DNA of 35,517 bases. It comes from a virus. Of the stretch, positions 13,783 through 20,779 are shown in pieces. Positions within the stretch are counted from its first letter, which is position 1. Every line of letters begins with the position of its first letter. Location of the stretch: IMG/VR virus record IMGVR_UViG_3300030106_001997, positions 1 to 35,517 of that record; one strand, given 5' to 3'. The position numbers and the translations under genes are program-made. Under the pieces are notes generated by a model. The model made no database searches. It had not been told where the DNA came from and worked only from the letters and a program-made list of their open reading frames with translations.

Positions 13783-13811
13783 GAAGGTTTTGCGAACATA
13801 ATCTGTCCCAG

Positions 13812-13965
13812 GAAGACAACCCAAGACGCTGAAGTCTTATAAAACAACGCCTTGAAAGGGTGGTGGTGCCCAGGGGCGTACTCGCTTAGTAGTTTAAAAA
13901 CAATGACTTAACTACAGGCGGGACAAAAACAAGACAGAAGCGTCTTCAACACAGGAGTGAAGACG
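13812..13965. other. attP: Candidate attP region with tRNA-like core and arm sites
   Basis: The core TGGTGCCCAGGGGCG (13864-13878) equals the reverse complement of a tRNA 3' end with its CCA (…CTGGGCACCA), of the alphaproteobacterial tRNA-Phe type as I recall it. Around it are six copies of AAGAC in either direction (starting near 13813, 13823, 13834, 13931, 13942 and 13960), five of them preceded by G or C, as expected for integrase arm sites. An inverted repeat GTAGTT (13889-13894) / AACTAC (13910-13915) lies beside the core. Confidence 0.6.
13941..13965 (+). promoter_or_regulatory. Perfect hairpin enclosing a ribosome-binding site
   Basis: CGTCTTCA (13941-13948) pairs with TGAAGACG (13958-13965), and AGGAG, the ribosome site for the small ORF at 13966, is in the 9-base loop. 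It could modulate translation of the recombination operon, or it could simply be a pair of integrase arm sites. Confidence 0.45.
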
Positions 13966-14061
13966 TTGAAAAAATATCTTACTTACGCCGCTGAATTTAT
14001 CACGGTTCTACTGATGTTTGGTTCTTTGTACGTCATGTCCCTCTGGGGGCTGGTATTATGA
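13966..14061 (+). CDS. Small single-pass membrane peptide (31 residues)
   Basis: A TTG start at 13966 with AGGAG 10 bases upstream gives MKKYLTYAAEF followed by a hydrophobic span ITVLLMFGSLYVMSLWGLVL; an in-frame GTG at 13957 is an alternative. The stop TGA (14059-14061) overlaps the exonuclease ATG (14058) as ATGA, like every junction further down this operon, which supports it being a real gene. Function unknown. Confidence 0.5.
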   Translation: MKKYLTYAAEFITVLLMFGSLYVMSLWGLVL

Positions 14062-15011
14062 AGCATAGCATCACCGGTCAAGAGTCTGGCGCGTCAGACG
14101 CGCCCATTATCACACCCATTAACGGCGAGTATCTAACGCCGTTTAAACTCACACCCAACGACATGCTTGCACGGCACAGAGCCGCACGCAATGGCGAAGA
14201 CACGAACAGCGCCACGCCCATTATGAAGCGGGGAAACTATTTCGAAAATGGAGCGCGGCAGTGGTTCGAAGATGAATTTAACGTGATCCTCGACCACCCG
14301 AAAATGGGATACGACAACGAACATTGCAATCTGGTTGCCTCACTCGATGGGTTTTTTGCAAACGATTGGGAGTATGAAAACTTACCCATACCCGAAGGAT
14401 CAGTGTGGGAATTGAAGCTGCCACGTTTTCCTGGCGATCCTACCGACAGCCTAGAGCGTGTCATTCAAGTGCAAGCCCAGCTTGATTGCGCCAACGCCGA
14501 CATCGGCGTGATTGCGGAACTAGCGCAAAGCGATTGCAAGTGGCGAATCGCAATCGTGCATCGACATGAACCAACCATCATGGCGATTCGTGAAGCAGTC
14601 AACATCTTCTGGCAGCACATGGAAGACGGCACGAATTATGCGCCGATCACACAAAGCGAGTATTCGAGCATGATCCCCGGCAACCGTAAACCGGGCATCC
14701 ATGACCTGACTGACGGGCCGTCTGAACTGATAATGAATGACGCCCGCCAAGACATGATCGACGCGGCGGAAACAATGGTTGCGTGCAACCGCACACTCGC
14801 GGCAACGAAGTCGATGCAAGAGTCATGCAAGATGCGGTTGAAGGCTGCAATGGGTGGCGTCGAAAAAGTGCTACTCCCCGGCGGCATACAAGTTTTCCAC
14901 TCGACTGTGGAGTACAAGGCGAAGCCGGAACGTACCACTGTTAAGAAGGCGGAACCTGCACGGACAGGACGTAGGTTTCAGCTTATCGAGCCGGAAGGAG
15001 AAGTGGCATGA
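14058..15011 (+). CDS. YqaJ-like viral exonuclease
   Basis: 317 residues of a PD-(D/E)XK nuclease related to lambda Exo and YqaJ. An early helix GNYFENGARQWFEDEF carries the first Glu. Asp97 is in VASLDGFF, the E-x-K motif is Glu118 and Lys120 in VWELKLPR, and a Gln-containing helix VIQVQAQLDCANAD follows. It digests one strand from double-strand ends to leave a single strand for an annealing protein, here the ERF protein four genes on. The C-terminal 60 residues are basic and helical. All junctions in this operon are 4-base overlaps, so translation is coupled. Confidence 0.85.
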   Translation: MKHSITGQESGASDAPIITPINGEYLTPFKLTPNDMLARHRAARNGEDTNSATPIMKRGNYFENGARQWFEDEFNVILDHPKMGYDNEHCNLVASLDGFFANDWEYENLPIPEGSVWELKLPRFPGDPTDSLERVIQVQAQLDCANADIGVIAELAQSDCKWRIAIVHRHEPTIMAIREAVNIFWQHMEDGTNYAPITQSEYSSMIPGNRKPGIHDLTDGPSELIMNDARQDMIDAAETMVACNRTLAATKSMQESCKMRLKAAMGGVEKVLLPGGIQVFHSTVEYKAKPERTTVKKAEPARTGRRFQLIEPEGEVA

Positions 15012-15307
15012 ACGATCTTTTCGGAACGGAAACATACAAGTTGGTGCGCCGGGAAAGCCCACCAACATCATACGAAGCAGCGGATAGCATCGACAGCACG
15101 AAGCTGGAGAAACTGGTGTTTGATACGATTCGCTCATTCGGTGCCAGCGGTTGCATCAGCGATGAAGTGCAAAGCCGGTTGCCTGATCTGGCCTATAGCA
15201 GCGTGACGGCACGGTTCAAAGCGCTGATCGACAAAGGGCTGGTCAACATTGATGGTAAACGAAAGGGGCGCAGTGGTCGAAACCAACGCGTCATGGTGGC
15301 GCGGTGA
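15008..15307 (+). CDS. Small winged-helix DNA-binding protein
   Basis: 99 residues. SPPTSYEAADSIDSTKLEKLVFDTIRSFG leads into GCISDEVQSRLPDLAYSSVTARFKALIDKGLVNIDGK, a winged-helix pattern (turn, recognition helix, hydrophobic wing). Proteins opening with P-x-T-S-x-E-A-A are common in phage replication and recombination operons. Probably regulates the operon or assists at DNA ends; target unknown. Coupled by ATGA and GTGA overlaps. Confidence 0.7.
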   Translation: MNDLFGTETYKLVRRESPPTSYEAADSIDSTKLEKLVFDTIRSFGASGCISDEVQSRLPDLAYSSVTARFKALIDKGLVNIDGKRKGRSGRNQRVMVAR

Positions 15308-15522
15308 ACTATCGCGCAGCAATCAAGCGTGAGCTACGCAAAGCGGGCCGGGTTCTATCCCGGCCTGAGTTGTTCCCCGATAGCCTCGTCAAATTATCCC
15401 ACAAGTGCATCGAATCGGCAGAGCGGCAAAACATTTATCTGAGTTCCGCGCCGTTTAAACGCACCTGTGCGGCATACGAGGCATCAGACAATATCATTCC
15501 ATTCCATAAGGTGACGACATGA
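15304..15522 (+). CDS. Hypothetical small protein
   Basis: 72 residues starting with GTG at 15304 in a 4-base overlap. Basic N-terminus (RAAIKRELRKAGRVLSRPELF). No recognised family. A GTTTAAAC site lies within it at 15453. The overlaps on both sides support its reality. Confidence 0.6.
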   Translation: MNYRAAIKRELRKAGRVLSRPELFPDSLVKLSHKCIESAERQNIYLSSAPFKRTCAAYEASDNIIPFHKVTT

Positions 15523-16325
15523 ACCAATCAGAACAGCTTGATAAGTTTGGCGCGGCGTTCGTAGCTGCCCAGGCGAACATGACAAACCCACACAAGAACG
15601 CTGACAACCCATTCCACAAGTCGAAGTACGCTTCACTTGAGGAATGCAACAAGCAAGCACACCAAGCACTGAACGCCCACGACATTGGCATCATTCAAGG
15701 CGTGCATGATAACAAGCTGCGAACCACGTTGATCCACAAATCCGGTCAGTGGATTTGTGATGAGGGTGTGCCGTTGGACGGCATCGAAAACGCCAAGAAC
15801 AAAATGCAAGCAGCGGGCAGCGCAATCACATACGCTAGAAGATACGGCGTGTGTGCTATGGTTGGGCTGGCGCAAACGGACGATGACGGAAACGCACTCA
15901 ATGATCCACCTTTGCGTCCAAAGCGTCCCAAGGCTAAACCATCTGGTAAGGATTTGGACGCTGCCTTCCCCGCAAACGGTGGTCAGAAGGCCGACACTGA
16001 TGCGTCTGGGGCCAAGGGTCCAGAAAAGGCAGATGCTTCTCCTGGGGCGTCTGACAGCAATACAGACGATGTTCTTATTATGATCTCACCAGATGGCAAG
16101 AATACCAAGGAATTTGGTTCCAGCTATGATTTTGTTGAGGCGTTTATGAGCCAGCTAGAACGGATGAAAGCTGATGTGAAGCTAAGTCCAGAGGATAGGA
16201 TGTCTGGTATGCGTGGTTTCGCAGAGCACAATGAGCCGACCATGGACTTGCTGCCAGAGGCCGCAGCACAAACCCTGCATGACGAAATCATACGTTTAAA
16301 CGATGAACTGGGAGCAATCAAATGA
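15519..16325 (+). CDS. erf: ERF-family single-strand annealing protein
   Basis: 268 residues. The ERF signature is clear in the first 135: NPFHKSKYASLEECNKQAHQALNAHDIGI, LRTTLIHKSGQWI, and AAGSAITYARRYGVCAMVGLAQTDDDGNA. This corresponds to the P22 Erf/ERF superfamily that anneals complementary single strands and forms rings. A low-complexity Lys/Asp/Ser linker follows (about 135-190), then a helical C-terminal domain. It works with the exonuclease upstream in recombination and probably genome circularisation. Coupled by 4-base overlaps. Confidence 0.9.
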   Translation: MNQSEQLDKFGAAFVAAQANMTNPHKNADNPFHKSKYASLEECNKQAHQALNAHDIGIIQGVHDNKLRTTLIHKSGQWICDEGVPLDGIENAKNKMQAAGSAITYARRYGVCAMVGLAQTDDDGNALNDPPLRPKRPKAKPSGKDLDAAFPANGGQKADTDASGAKGPEKADASPGASDSNTDDVLIMISPDGKNTKEFGSSYDFVEAFMSQLERMKADVKLSPEDRMSGMRGFAEHNEPTMDLLPEAAAQTLHDEIIRLNDELGAIK

Positions 16326-16558
16326 GTATACCAATGGGCATCACGCCGAAACAGATGTCGCTCCGCATGGCGATTGATGAGTTTATACAGGCGCATGGCT
16401 ACTCGCCTAGCGTTGCAGAGTTGGCGTCCATCCAAGGCACATGCAAATCTAACATTGTGCGGATGATGAATGACTTGGTGGATCGCGGCCACATCACACG
16501 CGAACACGGCAAACCGCGTAGCGTTTTGGTCGTACCTGTTAACACAAAGGAGAACTAG
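16322..16558 (+). CDS. LexA-type winged-helix DNA-binding protein
   Basis: 78 residues: MGITPKQMSLRMAIDEFIQAHGYSPSVAELA...GTCKSNIVRMMNDLVDRGHITREHGKPRSVLVV. This is the LexA N-domain pattern (Q-x-x-x-L-x-F-I-x-x-x-x-x-x-x-G-Y-x-P-S-x-x-E-I, then a recognition helix and wing) without the autoproteolytic domain. Likely a small transcription regulator of the recombination or lysogeny genes. Coupled by ATGA to erf. Confidence 0.75.
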   Translation: MSIPMGITPKQMSLRMAIDEFIQAHGYSPSVAELASIQGTCKSNIVRMMNDLVDRGHITREHGKPRSVLVVPVNTKEN

Positions 16559-16560
16559 TC

Positions 16561-16773
16561 ATGCCAAAGAAACGGACCACGCCAAGGATTCCAAAGAAAA
16601 AGCTGCACAAAGTGCAAGCGGAAGCGCAGCCTATGCAATCAGAGAAGGAACAAAGCCCTTTCATGCTGACGGCGGATGACAAGCCCCTTGAGGATGCGGC
16701 CCCCAGCACGTCGCCACTTTGGAAACTCATCTGCCGCCCCTTCAAAATCATTGCGCGAAAGTTTCATTTTTAA
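16561..16773 (+). CDS. Small basic protein, convergently overlapping lysozyme
   Basis: 70 residues from ATG at 16561, with AAGGAG about 9 bases upstream. It has a very basic N-terminus (MPKKRTTPRIPKKKLHKV), an acidic middle, and a C-terminal LWKLICRPFKIIARKFHF amphipathic tail. No family recognised. Its last 135 bases lie antisense to the conserved end of the lysozyme gene. The good ribosome site argues that it is a gene, but the overlap leaves some doubt. Confidence 0.5.
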   Translation: MPKKRTTPRIPKKKLHKVQAEAQPMQSEKEQSPFMLTADDKPLEDAAPSTSPLWKLICRPFKIIARKFHF

Positions 16774-17124
16774 ACTGGATCGAGCGAAGGCTCCTGATCC
16801 AATGTTGTAGGCGAGTGAGCAACAGGCGCTAAACTGGTTTTCGTTTAAACGCGTTTTGACAACGCGGTTAATTGTGTTTTCAACATGGCGCACTTCTCGC
16901 TTGAGGAGATGTTCGCCTTGCTCCTTCGTAATGCGAGGGTGGTGAAGGGTGACAGGATTGCCCTCATCATCCCAACAGCTACCCCATCCGATTGTTGGTC
17001 TTGCCGCAGCACAGAGGTATGGCTCTGATCGCCATCCCTCGAACTTCTTGATGATGTTCAGACCGGCTTGATTGCAGTGACCGTCCCATGCGTGCGCTGC
17101 CAGCAATGAGTCGTGCAGACTCAT
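16639..17124 (-). CDS. GH24 lysozyme-type endolysin
   Basis: 161 residues from ATG at 17124, in an ATGA overlap with the holin stop. A GH24 (T4-type) muramidase: Glu29 in FEGWRSEPY, Cys38 in YLCAAARP where T4 has Asp, and Thr44 in PTIGWGS, keeping the E-(9)-D/C-(6)-T spacing. The Cys in place of Asp is known from R21-like lysozymes. FSACCSLAYNIGSGAF and the terminal GLVIRRQHERALFLL are also typical. There is no signal or SAR anchor, so it must pass through the holin hole to cut peptidoglycan. The end of the gene is antisense to a small plus-strand gene. Confidence 0.9.
   Translation of the reverse strand: MSLHDSLLAAHAWDGHCNQAGLNIIKKFEGWRSEPYLCAAARPTIGWGSCWDDEGNPVTLHHPRITKEQGEHLLKREVRHVENTINRVVKTRLNENQFSACCSLAYNIGSGAFARSSLKMKLSRNDFEGAADEFPKWRRAGGRILKGLVIRRQHERALFLL
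16776..16801 (+). terminator. Hairpin just after the rightward operon
   Basis: TGGATC (16776-16781) pairs with GATCCA (16796-16801), and GAGC/GCTC pair inside around a GAAG loop with a two-base bulge. It starts three bases after the last rightward stop, but no T run follows. It may end rightward transcripts inside the convergent lysozyme gene. Confidence 0.35.
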
Positions 17125-17567
17125 GTCTGTGTCTTCCGCGCATAGGTACGGCTCCCGAACCAAAAAGAAACAACAGCCGCCCAAACGGCCTGGAACTCAT
17201 CGTTCCAAATCATATTATATTGAGCGGCGGTCATCCAATCCATGCTAACGCATAGGGTCAACACGCCGAACTCAATCGCAAGCAAATAGGTCAAAACCGG
17301 CCTGACACTCGCAGCCATATTGACAACCCAAGGACTAGCCTTGCTCTGCAAGCGCGACGAATGTTTCATCAACGCCTCGCCTTCGCGGATGTCCGCCTCG
17401 ACGTGCATGTGCTGTAGTTTAATTTCACCCAAGGCTTTTTGCTGATCGATTTGCTTTTCCATCAGCCTGAGTTCGTGGGCTTTGTCGGATTTGTCTTGAA
17501 AGTAATCCATCACTTTGGGAAGGAACGATGTGCCAAACCCCATCAGTGAACCAAGCAAAGATAACAT
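17121..17567 (-). CDS. Holin, GTA-type three-transmembrane family
   Basis: 148 residues from ATG at 17567 with AAGGAG upstream. An N-terminal hydrophobic segment (MLSLLGSLMGFGTSFLPKVMDYF) is followed by a charged helical linker (about 25-75). Two further membrane spans follow: VRPVLTYLLAIEFGVLTLCVS and FQAVWAAVVSFWFGSRTY. This fits the family 'holin of 3TMs, for gene-transfer release' found with alphaproteobacterial phages and gene transfer agents. It would open the inner membrane for the lysozyme encoded next, coupled by ATGA. Confidence 0.8.
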   Translation of the reverse strand: MLSLLGSLMGFGTSFLPKVMDYFQDKSDKAHELRLMEKQIDQQKALGEIKLQHMHVEADIREGEALMKHSSRLQSKASPWVVNMAASVRPVLTYLLAIEFGVLTLCVSMDWMTAAQYNMIWNDEFQAVWAAVVSFWFGSRTYARKTQT

Positions 17568-17568
17568 T

Positions 17569-17766
17569 CTAAATCTCCTTTCCTGGCTTGCTAAAATGCA
17601 CGGTGGTACACAGCGCTGCCCAGTGTTTAAACGCACCCAGCTTTTGGTGGTGATTGTAGTATTCTTCTGTGATGTCTTGTGGCGGACATGCACTCACCGG
17701 CATAGCGGTAACATCGTGCGCTCCGTCATTGGTGATAATGAAGACGACTAGCACTAACAGTTTCAT
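17569..17766 (-). CDS. Small secreted protein of lysis cassette, possible outer spanin
   Basis: 65 residues. A hydrophobic start MKLLVLVVFIITND followed by a possible lipobox VSAC (Cys27), then a polar segment PPQDITEEYYNHHQ. Position between a membrane-anchored coiled-coil protein and the holin, with an ATGA overlap, matches an outer-membrane spanin or Rz1-like lipoprotein. The stretch between hydrophobic core and Cys is longer and more polar than usual, so this is tentative. Confidence 0.5.
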   Translation of the reverse strand: MKLLVLVVFIITNDGAHDVTAMPVSACPPQDITEEYYNHHQKLGAFKHWAALCTTVHFSKPGKEI

Positions 17767-18116
17767 GTGTCCGTCCTTGGGTGCTTGCTGTTATGAATGT
17801 GCATTAGGTGTTCAGTCATTTGCCGCAAAACCTTGAGTTCAGCTTGCATGGTCGCTATCTCCCGGTTCCGCCGCTCCAAAGCGGACACGCTATTGATGTC
17901 TTTCAAGACATCGATTTGACTGCTGAAAACTGCACGTTGTGATTCGGCATCATCAAGCCGCGCATCGAAATTGCTTTTGAACTTGTCAAAATTTTTGTGG
18001 AAAACTTCGAGGTCTTCCATAACTCTTGCGAGGTTGCTTTTCACAACCGCGTATCCACCCGCGACAGTAGCGAGAAGCAATACGCCTTGGATTGCGTGCG
18101 ATGCTGTGAGTTCCAT
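17763..18116 (-). CDS. Membrane-anchored coiled-coil protein, possible inner spanin
   Basis: 117 residues from ATG at 18116, chosen over 18179 because it follows the upstream stop directly. One N-terminal membrane span (IQGVLLLATVAGGYAVV, about 10-26), then a long coiled-coil-like stretch (about 30-105; ARVMEDLEVFHKNFDKFK, RNREIATMQAELKVLRQM). This is the shape of an inner-membrane spanin, and the small secreted protein that follows would be its partner. Function inferred from topology and place. Confidence 0.55.
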   Translation of the reverse strand: MELTASHAIQGVLLLATVAGGYAVVKSNLARVMEDLEVFHKNFDKFKSNFDARLDDAESQRAVFSSQIDVLKDINSVSALERRNREIATMQAELKVLRQMTEHLMHIHNSKHPRTDT

Positions 18117-18117
18117 T

Positions 18118-18606
18118 TTATTTGATTGCCGGTCCAGAAGTTGCCGCCCAAAATAAAAACCAGCCAATGCCACCGGCAACCGCTGCCACTGCCAAACCCT
18201 TACCGATTTCGATTAGAACTTTTTGCCGCCGTTCAGCGCGTTCTTCTGCTTCAATTTTTTCTCGACGCTCACGTTCCTTTTTCTCAGCGATGCGCTTTTT
18301 ACGTTCATCGAGAATCAATTCCCACGTAGTTTTTTCCCCTGCCTTAGAAGGCCACTTGGAGTTAATCTCTGTCTTCAGATCGTCAAGTTGTTGTTGAAGC
18401 TGTTTCTCCTCAATGACCGCAGCGGCAGCAGAGGACATGGATGTCTCAGAGCCATCGTCGGCTGCACGTTTCTGAAGTATGGATTTGTTCTTTTTGCCGA
18501 TTGAACTACCGGCGTCATGTTCCTTATTTTGATCGTGTTGTTCTTTGGCATGGAACAAGCCATCGATGCCATGAGCGATTTCTTGGACGCCCCTAGCCGA
18601 TTTCAC
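18118..18606 (-). CDS. Helical phage protein with C-terminal membrane span; start uncertain
   Basis: At least 162 residues from GTG at 18606. The frame is open upstream to a TGA at 18660, and the in-frame sequence DPLTVAAAIAATKTLV before the GTG looks like the usual start (MDP-T-x-A…) of small phage proteins of this class. The codon before Asp is ATC (18654), with AGGTGAG just before it, so the natural start may be a rare ATC. A Lys/Glu-rich coiled coil (about 70-140) is followed by a final hydrophobic span (LAVAAVAGGIGWFLFWAA). Function unknown; lysis or virion role possible. Confidence 0.6.
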   Translation of the reverse strand: MKSARGVQEIAHGIDGLFHAKEQHDQNKEHDAGSSIGKKNKSILQKRAADDGSETSMSSAAAAVIEEKQLQQQLDDLKTEINSKWPSKAGEKTTWELILDERKKRIAEKKERERREKIEAEERAERRQKVLIEIGKGLAVAAVAGGIGWFLFWAATSGPAIK

Positions 18607-18666
18607 CAGCGTTTTTGTTGCTGCGATTGCTGCTGCTACTGTGAGAGGGTCGATATCTCACCTACC

Positions 18667-19668
18667 TTATGCCCAACGCAAGACCACGCCGCTTACGCGA
18701 ATCTCTTTATTATTGTGAGTCGTCACTTTGTATTTCATGCTGGTGCCAGAAGGCTGGCTACTTATGTCAACACTTCCTTCATAATTAATAAAATTGCTAT
18801 TTGTCGCACCGGCAGCGAGCGTCACCTCGCTATAATTGCTTCCCCCATCTCGCGAAATGAAAGCCTTCAAGTCGGTATTTACCGTCACCGAATCGACCGG
18901 GTCAGCTTGCACAGTAATGAAACCTGTCGATGGTGCGCTGGATGCCGTGAGCGCATTACTTATTAACGTCATGTTGTCTGTGGTCAGTTGCCGATAGAAT
19001 CGAACCCAAAGAATAGCTGTGTAGGTGCTTCCAGAGTACGCAGTTAAATTTAGTCGCCAATAACGGTGTGCTCCAGCACTGGAAAACGATTGATAGTAAT
19101 CGGCGCTTTGCGTGAAATTAAATGTTGCGGCGTCGGTCCAACTACTGCCGTTATCTGAGTGTTGCCATGATCCCGTTCGCGTTCCTGAGTAGCCGCCGTA
19201 TTGAAAGCCAGCTTTAATTATGTCCTGTTCATTCCCAGAACCAAAGTCAACTTGTAAAGTCCAAGCGCCAGTATTTGAGCCATTGCCAAGGGCCTCAGGA
19301 TTACGGTTCGTTGTCCCACCACTAAGCATGGCTGATGCCGTAGCCCATGTGGTACTGTCATCGGACACAAGGTCTTCAGCGTCGGGATTATGATAGTAAT
19401 CATCATCCGCCGAATAAGTTGCGTTGGTTTTTGTCGCTAATGTATCGCTATCGAACGGGTCAGCCGCACCATTGTTGAAGTTGAGCGCAGCACCTTTAAC
19501 ATCACTAACCTCAAGCGCCAGCGCCCTTATATCTTTGTCAGCGGGTAGACCAGATGTCTTAGCAGAAGTGACTGCCGCCGCCGCAATCTTCGATGTCGTG
19601 ATAGCCAAGTCATCGATGTGGGAGCTACCGACCAATCCACGGGCTGGGGATGATCCTAAATATGGCAT
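18667..19668 (-). CDS. Tail fibre/receptor-binding protein with discoidin-like domain
   Basis: 333 residues from ATG at 19668 (GGAG about 8 bases upstream). The N-terminus MPYLGSSPARGLVGSSHIDD... resembles that of the other fibre protein (MPFLGSQPAEAALSTGHLGDD at 20779), suggesting a shared attachment module. Residues of about 120-220 (GAWTLQVDFGSGNEQDIIKAG, SWQHSDNGSSWTDAATF, RYWRLNLTAYSG) look like a discoidin/F5-8 type C carbohydrate-binding domain. Ser/Thr/Gly-rich beta repeats follow. It likely binds host surface sugars. Confidence 0.75.
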   Translation of the reverse strand: MPYLGSSPARGLVGSSHIDDLAITTSKIAAAAVTSAKTSGLPADKDIRALALEVSDVKGAALNFNNGAADPFDSDTLATKTNATYSADDDYYHNPDAEDLVSDDSTTWATASAMLSGGTTNRNPEALGNGSNTGAWTLQVDFGSGNEQDIIKAGFQYGGYSGTRTGSWQHSDNGSSWTDAATFNFTQSADYYQSFSSAGAHRYWRLNLTAYSGSTYTAILWVRFYRQLTTDNMTLISNALTASSAPSTGFITVQADPVDSVTVNTDLKAFISRDGGSNYSEVTLAAGATNSNFINYEGSVDISSQPSGTSMKYKVTTHNNKEIRVSGVVLRWA

Positions 19669-19673
19669 ATCAA

Positions 19674-20015
19674 TTACTCCGGTTTTACGGGCCACGGATC
19701 GGACACGCCGTCCTTGCCTTGCTCAAATTCATTCCATTGGTTCTGAAAAGCCACAGGGTCCGACGTGTTTGCCGGTAAATCACGCAACGCAACGCGATAC
19801 GTTTTCATGTTGTCAGCAAGCGTCAAATCCGACAGAGCAAAATAATCTGTTTCAAAAAGACGACGATTGCGTTCTTCCCTAATTTTTTGCCAAGCACGAT
19901 CTGCCGCACCTTTCGCCCACTCCTCTTCCTGTGTAACGCAAGCGTCTATTTCTGACTCAGTGAGATCAACGCGCTCACCGTTGACTGTCCTGTGGGTATA
20001 GTCTGAACGTGCCAT
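19674..20015 (-). CDS. Tail fibre assembly chaperone-like protein
   Basis: 113 residues from ATG at 20015 (MARSDYTHRTVNGERV); a longer frame to 20123 lies inside the fibre gene. Residues of about 45-113 (REERNRRLFETDYFALSDLTLADNMKTYRVALRDLPAN... ending DPWPVKPE) match the short tail-fibre chaperone/XkdW-type pattern R-N-x-x-L-x-x-x-D, Y-R-x-A-L-R-D-L, W-P-x-K-P. It lies between two fibre genes and probably helps them fold. Confidence 0.75.
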   Translation of the reverse strand: MARSDYTHRTVNGERVDLTESEIDACVTQEEEWAKGAADRAWQKIREERNRRLFETDYFALSDLTLADNMKTYRVALRDLPANTSDPVAFQNQWNEFEQGKDGVSDPWPVKPE

Positions 20016-20017
20016 TG

Positions 20018-20779
20018 TTATGATCCCTTGAGTCCGTAGACGACTAGCTTGCCACCCGAAAGAGTGCCGGTGTCCGGCGTGACCTTGATGCCATCTAGCT
20101 CTGCAAAATCCGCGTCGGCCCACGTTGCCAAAAATGTGCTTTGACGTGTACCCCCTGTTAAAACATGAGTTCCGTAGCTAACTATAGTGGCGTACTTTGA
20201 AGGGTGAAGAATAACGTCAATTACCCAACTGTGCTGGTTTGCCGCCGCGGCCATGCCAGTGCCGCCGTCGAGCGGATGTGTTGAGTTAGCAGAATAATTC
20301 GCATAGCCTTGACCTGACGTTTGTAAACGGATTCCATGGCCGTCGTAAGACGTAACATAAGATCCATTATTGCGAAGTTGCAATCCGGGGCTTGCTGAGT
20401 TTGTGCCGGGTTGAAACGTAAAAAAACATTTATAACCCTCATACGTTGCGCTCGTCATTGACGCGCTCTCAATTGCAACTGATGCCGCACCAGATGAAAC
20501 GGCAGACTTTCCGATCAACTCAAGCGAACCTCCCGCCGCCGCTTGAAACGTCGGTGCCGCCCCTGCGCCATTCGATGTAAGAACGTGAGTCGCCGTACCC
20601 ACCGCAACCGTTGCCGGGTTCCCGCTGGCATCCCATGTTATCAGTTCACCGTCAGTGCCAGCTTTAAGCTCCGTCATACCGATTGCGTCAGGTGCCATCT
20701 TGGCTTCAGTGACGATGTCATCGCCCAGGTGACCGGTACTTAATGCAGCTTCGGCGGGTTGACTTCCTAAGAATGGCAT
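20018..20779 (-). CDS. Tail fibre/receptor-binding protein
   Basis: 253 residues. N-terminal module MPFLGSQPAEAALSTGHLGDDIVTEAK shared with the fibre at 19668, then a phage-tail repeat segment (GELITWDASGNPATVAVGTATHVLTSNGAGAAPTFQAA, common before fibre head domains). A beta-rich C-terminal domain of about 165 residues (GYKCFFTFQPGTNSA... LVVYGLKGS) is probably the receptor-binding or exposed tip. Start overlaps the upstream stop as TGATG. Confidence 0.75.
   Translation of the reverse strand: MPFLGSQPAEAALSTGHLGDDIVTEAKMAPDAIGMTELKAGTDGELITWDASGNPATVAVGTATHVLTSNGAGAAPTFQAAAGGSLELIGKSAVSSGAASVAIESASMTSATYEGYKCFFTFQPGTNSASPGLQLRNNGSYVTSYDGHGIRLQTSGQGYANYSANSTHPLDGGTGMAAAANQHSWVIDVILHPSKYATIVSYGTHVLTGGTRQSTFLATWADADFAELDGIKVTPDTGTLSGGKLVVYGLKGS

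Noticed and set aside
13864-13878. A tRNA gene in the phage
   Set aside because: Only the 15 bases of the acceptor 3' end match; the T-arm, anticodon arm and D-arm are missing, so it is an attachment core, not a tRNA.
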